From an uncultured Agathobaculum sp. (GTDB lineage: Bacteria; Bacillota; Clostridia; Oscillospirales; Butyricicoccaceae), in assembly GCF_944384695.1 (NCBI RefSeq), contig NZ_CALWUQ010000016.1, positions 1-35,855 on the forward strand: a stretch of DNA of 35,855 nt, given 5' to 3'. Under the pieces are notes generated by a model that saw nothing but the letters and a program-made list of their open reading frames with translations, did no database searches and was not told the DNA's origin. The translations under genes were made by a program, and so were the position numbers. The first letter of the stretch is position 1; each line of letters starts with the position of its first letter. Positions 1 to 9,000 of this stretch are shown in pieces.

Positions 1-1
1 C

Positions 2-109
2 GGTTTGTTTGCATGGTCGCTGACCATTATTGCGCTCAGCCTGCTGCTGGAAAAGCTGCTGGTGCATGCCGCCGCAGTCTTGCAGGAGAAGTGGGGGGCC
101 GTCGCATGA
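2..109 (+). CDS. ABC transporter permease, C-terminal fragment
   Basis: The window opens inside this gene; only the last 35 codons are present. The residues (GLFAWSLTIIALSLLLEKLL, then a short polar tail) look like the last transmembrane helix of a SsuC/TauC/ThiX-type importer permease. The stop overlaps the ATG of the next gene (ATGA, positions 106-109), the usual arrangement of a permease followed by its ATPase. The substrate cannot be told from this piece. Confidence 0.65.
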   Translation, partial: GLFAWSLTIIALSLLLEKLLVHAAAVLQEKWGAVA

Positions 110-669
110 TTGAATTGCGCGGGGTGAGCAAGTCGTTTGACGGCAAGGCGGTGCTGCGCGGCCTTGACTGGCGTATCGCGGCGGGAGAGCAGTGGCAGGT
201 GCGCGGCGCGTCCGGCATCGGCAAAACGACGCTGCTGCGGCTGCTGATGGGACTGGAAATGCCGGATGCGGGCTGCATCACGGGCAGGGAAGGCCTGCGG
301 TTCTTGCCGGTGTTTCAGGAGGACCGTCTGGTTGAGCATTGGAGTGCGGTCGGCAATGTGTCGTTGGTGTGCGCGGATGCCGTGCGCGTGCGCACGCTCC
401 TATGCGCGCTGCTGCCCGAGGATGCGCTTGACCAGCCGGTGCGGACGCTGTCCGGTGGGATGCGCCGCCGCGTCGCGTTGGCGCGCGCATTGGCTGCTGA
501 GGGAGATGTGCTTGTGTTGGATGAACCGTTTGCAGGTCTGGATGCGCAGACTGAGCGGCAGGCGGCAGAGGTAATCGCCGCCCATCGGGCGGGAAGAACG
601 CTGATTCTGGTGTCGCATGGCAGCGATACGCTGCTGCAAGGCTTCCGCACGCTGTCGCTGAACGAATGA
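106..669 (+). CDS. ABC transporter ATP-binding protein (nitrate/sulfonate/thiamine-precursor importer type)
   Basis: A 187-residue ATPase subunit that would power import by the permease encoded just upstream. Visible motifs are Walker A GASGIGKT (about residues 34-41), a Q-loop FQED near 70, signature LSGGM near 115, and Walker B VLVLDEP near 135 followed by the D-loop and a switch histidine in LVSHG. I chose ATG 106 because it overlaps the permease stop and gives the normal family start MIELRGVSKSF; an upstream in-frame ATG at 13 would only add non-homologous residues. It is shorter than most ABC ATPases (about 240 residues), because the helical part and C-terminal tail are trimmed. The substrate is unknown. 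Confidence 0.88.
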   Translation: MIELRGVSKSFDGKAVLRGLDWRIAAGEQWQVRGASGIGKTTLLRLLMGLEMPDAGCITGREGLRFLPVFQEDRLVEHWSAVGNVSLVCADAVRVRTLLCALLPEDALDQPVRTLSGGMRRRVALARALAAEGDVLVLDEPFAGLDAQTERQAAEVIAAHRAGRTLILVSHGSDTLLQGFRTLSLNE

Positions 670-674
670 TAAGT

Positions 675-699
675 AAGGCCGCCCTTTATGGGCGGCCTT
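675..699 (+). terminator. Hairpin terminator after the ABC operon
   Basis: A perfect 10-bp stem AAGGCCGCCC/GGGCGGCCTT with a 5-base loop lies 6 bases after the ATPase stop. The T-run behind it is poor (TTGCTG), so termination may be leaky. Confidence 0.65.
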
Positions 700-710
700 G
701 CTGCATATGG

Positions 711-740
711 TTGCCAACAAAGGACAAAGTATGGTAAGAT
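711..740 (+). promoter_or_regulatory. Putative sigma-A promoter for the methyltransferase gene
   Basis: TTGCCA (711-716) and TAAGAT (735-740) are separated by 18 bases, 26 bases before the start codon and just after a terminator hairpin. Confidence 0.4.
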
Positions 741-766
741 AGTCTGCGTAAAGGTTGTGATATAAC

Positions 767-1969
767 ATGCAAAAGGGAGAAGCGGCAAAGCTCAAGCTGT
801 TGCTCAGCGGCATTTGTGCGCGACTGACCAAAAACCGGGATTTTTTTGTGCAGGCGGTCGGCGTATTTACTTCGGGGAAGAAAAAGTTTGAGGCGAAACT
901 CACGCGCGACGGTGAGGATTACCGCCTGCGCTTTCAGGGCGCGGAACGCACGGTGGATGCCGACGGATTCTGCGCGTTTTTTGCCGAACAGGCGGAGAAA
1001 TTTGACGAAGCGGTACTGACTTACACCGAGCGCGGTTCGGTGGTGACGCTTTCGGTGACGCCGCGCGGCGTGCAGATGAAGCAGGCCGAACGGCAGGCAA
1101 CGGCGGAAGAGAAAGCGGCGGCCGCCAACCCCTTGCTTGACCCGGCACGGCAGTATCTGATTCGCGTGGATCGCGCGGCGGCGCTGCTGCGCGAAATCGG
1201 CATCCTGACCGCGGATGGCAAGCTGAAAAATGACATGATCCGCAAGTACAACCAGATTGACCATTATGTAGAGTTGGTTGCGCCCATGTTCGAGCAGGAT
1301 GACAGCGAGGAAATCGTGCTGCTCGACTGCGCCTGCGGCAAGTCCTACCTCAGCTTTGTGATGAACTATTATCTGCATGAGGTGCTGCGCCGCCGCTGTC
1401 GCGTGATTGGCGTGGACATCAACGAGCATGTCATCGACGAGAGCCGCGCAATGGCCAAGCGGCTGGGGTATCATAATATGGTGTTTCAGTGCGCCGATTT
1501 ACGCACCTATCAGCCGCCCAAGGGCGTGACGGCCGTGATATCGCTGCACGCCTGCGATATTGCGACGGATTTGGCGCTGGCGACGGCGATTCGCGCCCGC
1601 GCGAAGTATATCGCGTGCGTACCCTGCTGCCACAAGGAGCTGCTCGACCAGTACACGCTGCCGGGACTCGAGCCGCTGACCAAATTCGGCGTGTTCAAGG
1701 CGCGGTTCAACGACGTGCTGACCGACAGCATGCGCGCGCTCAAACTGGAAGCGGAAGGATATAAGGTATCGGTGGTGGAGTACATCTCGCCGCTCGATAC
1801 GCCGAAAAATCTGCTCATCCGCGCGGTGCGCACCGGACGGGATAATCCGCGCGCCCGCAAGGAATACGACGCAGTGCGGCAGGTGGTCGGGACGACCTCG
1901 GAGCTGGATAGGCGCTGCGCCGAAATGGATGCGGAGTTCTTTGTCACGGACGAAGATTTGATTTTGTAA
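767..1969 (+). CDS. Class I SAM-dependent methyltransferase, Methyltransf_32 type
   Basis: A 400-residue protein. The C-terminal half carries a Rossmann methyltransferase: SAM-binding motif I LLDCACGKSYLSF near residues 184-196, the acidic end of strand 2 in VIGVDIN, then CADL and a PCCHKEL motif near 285. That PCCH motif is typical of the Methyltransf_32 group (GSTCD-like proteins), thought to act on RNA or other large substrates. The N-terminal 130 residues are basic and without recognisable motifs, and might bind the substrate. The gene stands alone between hairpins with its own likely promoter. The ribosome binding site is weak (AAGG about 12 bases upstream). The substrate is unknown. Confidence 0.8.
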   Translation: MQKGEAAKLKLLLSGICARLTKNRDFFVQAVGVFTSGKKKFEAKLTRDGEDYRLRFQGAERTVDADGFCAFFAEQAEKFDEAVLTYTERGSVVTLSVTPRGVQMKQAERQATAEEKAAAANPLLDPARQYLIRVDRAAALLREIGILTADGKLKNDMIRKYNQIDHYVELVAPMFEQDDSEEIVLLDCACGKSYLSFVMNYYLHEVLRRRCRVIGVDINEHVIDESRAMAKRLGYHNMVFQCADLRTYQPPKGVTAVISLHACDIATDLALATAIRARAKYIACVPCCHKELLDQYTLPGLEPLTKFGVFKARFNDVLTDSMRALKLEAEGYKVSVVEYISPLDTPKNLLIRAVRTGRDNPRARKEYDAVRQVVGTTSELDRRCAEMDAEFFVTDEDLIL

Positions 1970-2035
1970 CACCAAGATTGCCTCTGAATAAACTGGTAAT
2001 GAAGTCTCTTCAATCAATATTTGGAGGTAATCTAC

Positions 2036-2974
2036 ATGGCTGATAAAGTCTGCTGCCCCGGTCCGATCTGCGGCAGTAATAACAATAACGGCACCGCCGG
2101 CGGTTTCCGCGAGGCGGTCTGCGTTCACACCAAAAAGGTTTATGATTCCTGCCGCAGCAAGGAGTGCTTGCGCGACATCCGCGTGTATCTGTGCCGTGAT
2201 GCACAGGAGCTGCTCAACGCCGGCGGCATCGCTTCGGTCAAACCGCGTGCGGCAGAATTGCTGTGCGTGAAGATCGACGTGGAACACGTTCAGTTTAACC
2301 GTGGCTGCTATACGGTTGACATCCGCTTCTTCTATCGCATCGAGTGCGAGGTCAGCTGCGTGGTTGGCCGTCCGCGCATCATCGACGGTCTGGCCGTATT
2401 TGACAAGCGCGTAGTGCTGTTCGGCGGCGAAGGCGGCGCCCGCATCTTCTCCTCCCGCTATGTGGAGGATGGCATGGACGTTCAGCTGGCACCCGACAGC
2501 AACAAGCCGACCGCTGTGGTCGAAGTGGTTGACCCCATCGTGCTGGATGCGCGCGTGGTTGCGCCTGAGACTTCGTGCAACTGCTGCTGCTGCGCACTGC
2601 ACGAGGTACCGCGCCCGATTTGCTCCTGCTTCGGCGGCGATAATCTGGTGCTGGATAACGACGGCTATCAGCTGTTCGTTACGCTGGGCCAGTTCGCCAT
2701 CATCCGTCTGGAGCGCGATATCCAGCTGCTCATGCCGGCGTATGATATCTGCCTGCCGCGCCGCGATTGCTCGAACAGCGGCGTAGGCGGCGAACAGGAC
2801 CCCTGCGAGATTTTCGCAAACTTTGAATTCCCGATTGACGAATTCTTCCCGCCCAAGCAGGAATGCGGCGAGAATCTGTGCGGCACGCTGAGCGGCGGCT
2901 CGAACGGCTGCGGCTGCGGCAGCGGCAACAGCAATTCGGGTGGCTGCGGCTGCGGCGGTAAGTGCGGCGGCTGA
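2036..2974 (+). CDS. Cys-rich conserved hypothetical protein, possibly spore-associated
   Basis: 312 residues with about 30 cysteines, in clusters such as VCCPGPIC at the N terminus, CNCCCCALHE in the middle, and a C-terminal Gly-Cys-Ser tail of repeated GCGC/GGCGCGG units. The start is ATG 2036, since GGAGGT (2023-2028) sits 7 bases before it; an in-frame TTG at 2021 overlaps that site and is unlikely. No signal peptide or transmembrane segment is seen. The middle is rich in beta-type sequence (VVLFGG, LFVTLGQFAIIRLERDIQLLMP). Cys-rich proteins of this style occur in spore-forming Clostridia, and a structural, cross-linked or metal-binding role is possible. I do not recognise a named family, so the function is unassigned. 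Confidence 0.75.
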   Translation: MADKVCCPGPICGSNNNNGTAGGFREAVCVHTKKVYDSCRSKECLRDIRVYLCRDAQELLNAGGIASVKPRAAELLCVKIDVEHVQFNRGCYTVDIRFFYRIECEVSCVVGRPRIIDGLAVFDKRVVLFGGEGGARIFSSRYVEDGMDVQLAPDSNKPTAVVEVVDPIVLDARVVAPETSCNCCCCALHEVPRPICSCFGGDNLVLDNDGYQLFVTLGQFAIIRLERDIQLLMPAYDICLPRRDCSNSGVGGEQDPCEIFANFEFPIDEFFPPKQECGENLCGTLSGGSNGCGCGSGNSNSGGCGCGGKCGG

Positions 2975-2998
2975 GCCAAACGGTGACTGCACCAAATG

Positions 2999-3031
2999 AA
3001 AAGGGACGCTCCGAAAGGAGCGCCCCTTTTT
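2999..3031. terminator. Bidirectional terminator between convergent genes
   Basis: The stem AAAAGGG-CGCTCC / GGAGCG-CCCTTTT has one internal A/C mismatch and a GAAA loop. It has T-runs on both sides: TTTTT rightward, and TTTTCATTT read leftward. It serves the Cys-rich gene and the giant leftward gene. Confidence 0.85.
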
Positions 3032-3064
3032 GTGTGTCATGGATTGTACGGCATGCCGAAGCGC

Positions 3065-6000
3065 TTATCGGTACTGACCGCCCATCAGAGCGTCGTATAC
3101 GCCTTGTGCGGTTTCGCTGTCATACTGCCCGATGGCTTGCGTCTGTCCCAATACGGTCAACGTGGCGAGCGCCAGAATCCGCGTCGAGCCCTGCGGATTA
3201 TAGGGACCGGCACAGAACAGAAGCGAACGGACAATGTTCAAACCGACAAAGGAGGCCATCTCTGTGGTATCTTCAAAGCCTCTGGCCTGACGAATCAGCG
3301 ACAGGTCGTCCATCTTCGGCGACACTGTCAAACCGGCCTTCTCCAGCGTTTCACGCAGCTGTGCGCCTTCGTCGCGATGCGCATAATACTGCTGCACGCT
3401 TTTCTTGTCCTGGAACCAGTTACGCAGGAAATTGACCAGCTCTCCGGCTTCTTCAACCACTTTTGCAATCAGTCCGCTCTCGTCTCCCACTGCGTCGCCA
3501 ATCAGACCGCCAACCACACTGCTCATGGTTTGAACTATCTCGTCGATTTGGCGGCTTTCAGCTTTGCTTGCGCCTTGTTTCTGCAGATGTTGGTTGCGGT
3601 TACGGGCGCGGTCGCTGCGCGCTTTCTGCTCTTCGGTCTGGGGCGCGGTCGCGGCCGGTGCAGCCTGCTCTTGGTGTTTGGCACGTTCCGCCTCTTCTTG
3701 GGCGTCATTCAGGTCGCCTATTTTGGAGAGATTTTTTCCGACCGAAATACCCGCATTCAGATATCCCAGATGCGAGCTGGCCGTTTCCAGCTTTTCGCCC
3801 AGCACCGTGGAGGCTTTTTCTCCGATTACGCTGCTGACTTTGTCTTTATAATTTTTATGGAAATCCTTGACTGTGTTGGTGAAGCTCTCGGCGCCGACAC
3901 GCACCTTATCAAAGGACAGGCCGCCGCTCTCTTCGGCCCCCAGCACCCGATTGATGCGGTTGGAAACCTTGGTCGGCAGCAGCATCAGAGCCAAGCGTTT
4001 GGCCGGGCCGGGAATCTGTTCCTCGATGCGGGCACGCACGCGCCGTCCCATGAAGCGGGTGAAGCGGTTGCCGGAATTATGCAGGTTCTGCCGCAGAAAA
4101 CCGCCGTCAAAATGGAACGCACCGGTCAGGCTCAAATCGCCTTCGGAAACATAAAGCTCGCGGTCCTCCAGAAAGATGTTGCGCTCGTTGGTGGTGCGGT
4201 AAACCAATTGCAGCGCACGGCTGACCAGCTTCCAGTCGACCGCGGTTTTACGCTGGGAAAGCGTGTCCGTCGCGTTGACATGGATTCTGCGGTCGGTAAA
4301 GTCAATACTGTCGTCCACCTGAAAGGACAGTGCAGTAAGGATGGCGTTGCGGCAGTCCTCCGCTTTGAGCTGCAAGCCCTTCGTGCCCTGTGCATGGTGC
4401 AGGTGCTCGTCGATGAGCGAGAAACGCGCGCGCGGGTTGACATAATCCCGGCCCTGAATACCGAAGCGGCTGAACAGCGCGTCCTGTTTGGATACGTCCA
4501 GAATGTCGCGCTGCCCCAGCGCCTTGATGAACAGGGTGCGCTGGGATTCGTCCAGATTGAGCCAGCCGGCGTATACAGCCTGCTGGCCGTCGTGCTCCGC
4601 CTGCTCCCGCAGAAATTCATCCACATGCTCCGGCGTATCGAATGTTTTGGGCAGACTGCTTTGCTTTGCGTACTGCGCTTTGACCATTTCGTTGCTGCTT
4701 ACCATGACATTGTCCTTGGCGTTTTTCACAGCGGTCAAGCGCGTTTGCTCGCGTTCCATCTCCTGCAGGAAGTCCATCGCGTGATTCAGCAGCGCCCAGT
4801 CTACCGGGCTTTTGCGGTTGAGATCGACAAAGTCCTCCCGCCGCAGGCGGTGGTTCAGGTCCACATCGTCACGCAGCTGATAGCTGTACAGTGTGTCCAG
4901 CGCGCGCGCAAGGCTTTCGGCCGTAAACTGCGGGCACTGGCTGCTGTCGGCATAGCTGGTGAGCATATCCAGCCGCTTTTCTTCATTGACAACGCCGCGG
5001 ACAGCGCCGCCGCCGACGGCCCACAGGCTGACCCGCTGGGTATAGTCCAACACGGTGCGGTCCTGCAAAATCCAGACGAGCAGATTTTGATGCATGGGGC
5101 TGAGCGCTTCGAGCTTGTCCATCAAAGCGGTGTGGGACTCGCCGCCCTGCTTCTGAAGCACATCGGACAAATCGCGGAAGGTGGTGAGCGATTCGGGCTG
5201 AATCGGTTCGGGTATATTGCTGGTGCGCACACGCCGTGCTTCCGTGCGAGATTCATAGCTGTCTGTCAGACGGTCCAGCGCAAGGGGCTGATTTTCCTGC
5301 CGGCGGCTGATGCAGAGCAGGGTAAAGTCCAGCGCCTGCCGGAACGTGACCGGACCAAAGACACCGTTACTGCTTTTCAGCCGGTTGAGCGCAATGGTAT
5401 AGTTGATTGGCGCCGAAAATTCGCCCGTTTCCACGTAGGTTTGCAGCGCGTTCTGGATGAAGACTTGCCGGCTGCGGTTTGCCTGTTCGCTTTGCAGCAG
5501 TTGATTGCTGGGCAGCGCAAGACCGAACTTGCCGGGCGCTGTCAGCGTCAGGGCAAAGATTTGCCGCTGGTTGATATCCAGTGCGTTGTATTCGTTCAGC
5601 AGGGATTTGTCGGCATGCTCGGCCAGATAGGCTTCAAAGCCCTTACGGTCCACCATGGTGCAGGGGGTGACCTCCGAGCTGGTCAGGCCGTCATAGGAGA
5701 TATTCCCCAGCAGGGAGGAGGAGTCGATGAGATATTGCCGCGAAAGCTCGTCCTTCAGCAGCGTCTGCGCCTGCTCGCGAATCGACTGAATATCCAGCTG
5801 CGCAGTGCCTTCCAGCAAGTCGGCATGGAAGTAGTCGCGCAGACCCATGTACAGCGATTGCCGCTCCTTTTCTTCGTAGGGGGCGAGCAGCTCGGTCCAA
5901 ACGCTTTCCATCTGAATGACGGCGCGCAGATAAGACAGCCGCTTTTCGGCCATCGACTGGAATTCCTCCGGCGGCATGGTATACAGTCCGGCGGCCAGAC

Positions 6001-9000
6001 CGTCAACCACCTGCTGTCGTTCCGCATCCAGTGCAGGATTTTCGATTTCCAGCGCTGTGACTGCTGTAATCAGGCTGCGGGCATTGCGGAAGGTGGACAG
6101 CTGGTTGGGCAGGTCCTGATTGAGCGCACCGTTGCGATGCGTCAACAGGTAGGTCGTGAACGCCTCCGCTTCGGACTCCTCCAGATTTTCGCCAGTTACG
6201 CCCTGTTCGCAAAGGGCAGTCATCAGCGTGGTCAATTCGGTATTGAGTGCGTCCAGCGCTGCGGCATCATCGCGCGCGATGGCGCGCTCAATCAGGCAGC
6301 CCTGCACAAAGGGGGAAGCGGTGGGGTACTGCGTCTTGATGCGCTTTGTGGCGCTCTGAATGCTGCTCGTCAGCGGGTTTTTGATGTCCGTCATCGCCAG
6401 AATCGGCGACGGAATACCACTGAGCTCTTGCAGGCGCGCAGCATCGGTATCGGCCTGCCGGCCTGCGGCCTTCCGCTGCTCGATTTGCGTCATGACGGAT
6501 GCACGCTGGCTCATGATTTGCTTGCTCCGCTGCACATTGTCCGTCTCATCTGCGTCCAGCTGTTGATACTGCCGGAAGAGCCGGTCCAAATCGCCGGCAA
6601 ACTGATCCGCCGGGGTATAGAACAGCTTGGTGCGCAGATACTGACGAAAGCCCTCCTTCATGCGCGGTTCATGCGGGTGACTGCTCAGGAAGGTGTTGAG
6701 CGCTTCCATATTGGTCAGCAGCGGCTCGGAGTGGTCGGTCAAAAACTGGTCGATTGTTTTGTCGGAATGAAGCAGGAAAGAGGAGCTTACCTCCTGAATC
6801 AAATCATACAGATACGGCGCCATGGCTTTACGGATACCCTTTTTGGCGGTCAAGATTTTGTGGAGGTTGTCATCAATGGACGGCTGTCCTGCCTTATGCT
6901 CGGTGATTTGTCCGTAAAGTGTGTAAAATTCCTGCTCCCACGGCCAATCGTTGGGCTTTAAGGTGGAGAGCTTCTGCCAGCATTCCTCCACTATCTGGCC
7001 GATGAGGAAGGGGTCGTTAAAGTATCTTTCCTTCAGATGGCGCAGCGGCGCTTCGTATTGCGCCAACAGCGTCTGTGTCAGCTGCTCCATATCCACATTG
7101 CTGCCGGTGGATAGGGTGGTCCAGACGTCTGGCTGCTGCATCAGGCGGTCCACAATGGGCAGGAGCACCCCATCGCCTGCGGTGCGCAGTTCATGGATAC
7201 GCGCGTCGATTGCTTGGGAAAGTGCCTGTGCCTGCGTCAGTTGCTCCGGCTTGGCAAGGAGCGCGTCCAGCTTTTTCATGGTGTCCGCCCAGCTGGCGAC
7301 GCCAAAGCGCGTGAGGTTTTCCTCCTGCTCCTGCTCGTCCAGTCTGACAATCATCTGACGGAAGTTATCGGTCAGTTGCTGCACCTGTTCGGCAGGCAGA
7401 TTGGCCGCTTGCAGCTTTTGCGCCAGCTCGTTCCGGTGCGCTTGGATTCTTCTGTCCATAGTGCGCAGCTTTTTCTGGTAAGCGTCGCGCCCATCGTGGG
7501 TGAGGGAGCGAGCCATGTCCGATGTGGACAGAATGGCATCCTCATAGCCGGATACCAGCATTTCGTGCTCGCACGCCGCCTTGGTGATGCGGTCCCAATA
7601 GACGCGGAGCGGGTCTCTCGAAGAAGGCTCCACGAGGTCATGGTGGTACACTTGCTGCCGAATCAGATGGAGGGCCTTGCTATCCAAACTGTCTTTCCGC
7701 AGTTCGTCCAAAAGCTGTCCGGCTTGCTGGAATCGCTCGATACGACGTCCCGGACGGTTGCCCTTGGTGAAGAAATGTCCGCCACGGTGCGCATCCAGAT
7801 AGCGGTACTGCACCTGTCCCATCTCGGCATTTTCTTGGCCGACCTGTGTCAGGAACCGAAGCTCTACAGAAGTGGTTTCCTGTATCAGACGGTTTTGTAT
7901 CTGCTCGGCCGTTTGGCTGAAGTTTTCTGCTGTGGTGTCCCCCTTCAGGATGCCGGGCAGCATGCGGATGAGAATCTGCCGCGTCTGCGGGAAGGAAAGC
8001 TTGCTCCATGGCTCGGCTACCTGCGCCAAGGTGTTGCGCCATTGGAGGATGAGCGCGGCACTTTCGCTGCGGGGCAGGTTGTCCAAATCGTGCAGGCTGC
8101 GGACCGGCCCAAAGGTTTGCTGCGACAGAAGCTGGTCGAGCGCTTGGAGGATTTGTTCGGAATAGCTGTCATACATCCCGCCGAAGCCCGACCAGCGGCA
8201 AAGGGCTTCGCCTTCCAGCTGCTGCCGGATGATGCCTTTCTGTGTGTGCTGGGTAGGCTGCAGGAAATCGCCCTTTGCGCCATACAGGGCATGAGCGCGG
8301 TCTACGTGGGTTTCCGGAGCGCCGCGCTCCAGCGTTTTCAGCTTGTTGTCCAGAGCGGTTTGAAAAGCATCGGCCTCTTGGTCGAGTTGCTCCATAGCCC
8401 ATGCGTCCAGCTCCCGCCACGCCGCCGGACACATGGCAAGCTCAGCTTGCTGCGCGTCCAGCAGGTTCAGATTGTTGTCGATGCGATTTTTCAGTCCTGC
8501 AAGCGCGGCTTTCATTTTGTCCAGCGTATCTGCCTGCGCCTGCACAACCCGGCGGTCGGCCAGCTTGCCCCAGCGGTTTTCCAATCCGGCTTGGCGCATG
8601 GCGACCCGGAAGACGGCCTCAACACTGGCGGCTTCCGGCACGGATGCCTGTAAATTGCGCAGATACTGGTATACCGTGGCGGAAATCGCGCCGGGGGAAC
8701 CGGTCAGAAGCAGATAGCTTTCCTTTTCGAGCAGCTTGTTCATCACAATCTCACGGCTGGCGGTGGACAGGGAATCCTCGAGGATTTTCTGCACGTCAGC
8801 AAGGTTTTCCTCCGCCTGCTGGGACAAATGCGCAACCTGCTGCTGGAAGAGCGCATCGTCGCTTGGCGTGTGCAGGATGTTCTGTATCAGCCAGCTGTCC
8901 ATTGCGCCTTGCAACAGCTTGAGCTTGGGATGGTTGCGCAGGACCTCCAGTCTATCATGATACAGTTTGATATGCTCGGTCTGGCTTTCCAGTGCAGCGG

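Noticed and set aside
1499-3040. A 513-codon leftward frame opposite the methyltransferase and the Cys-rich gene
   Set aside because: It is Ala/His-rich nonsense typical of the reverse strand of a GC-rich gene, and it covers two genes and a terminator.
2996-6961. A 1321-codon open frame on the + strand
   Set aside because: It lies wholly antisense to the 2361-codon leftward gene, has no good ribosome binding site, and its sequence is a frame-shadow of a GC-biased gene.
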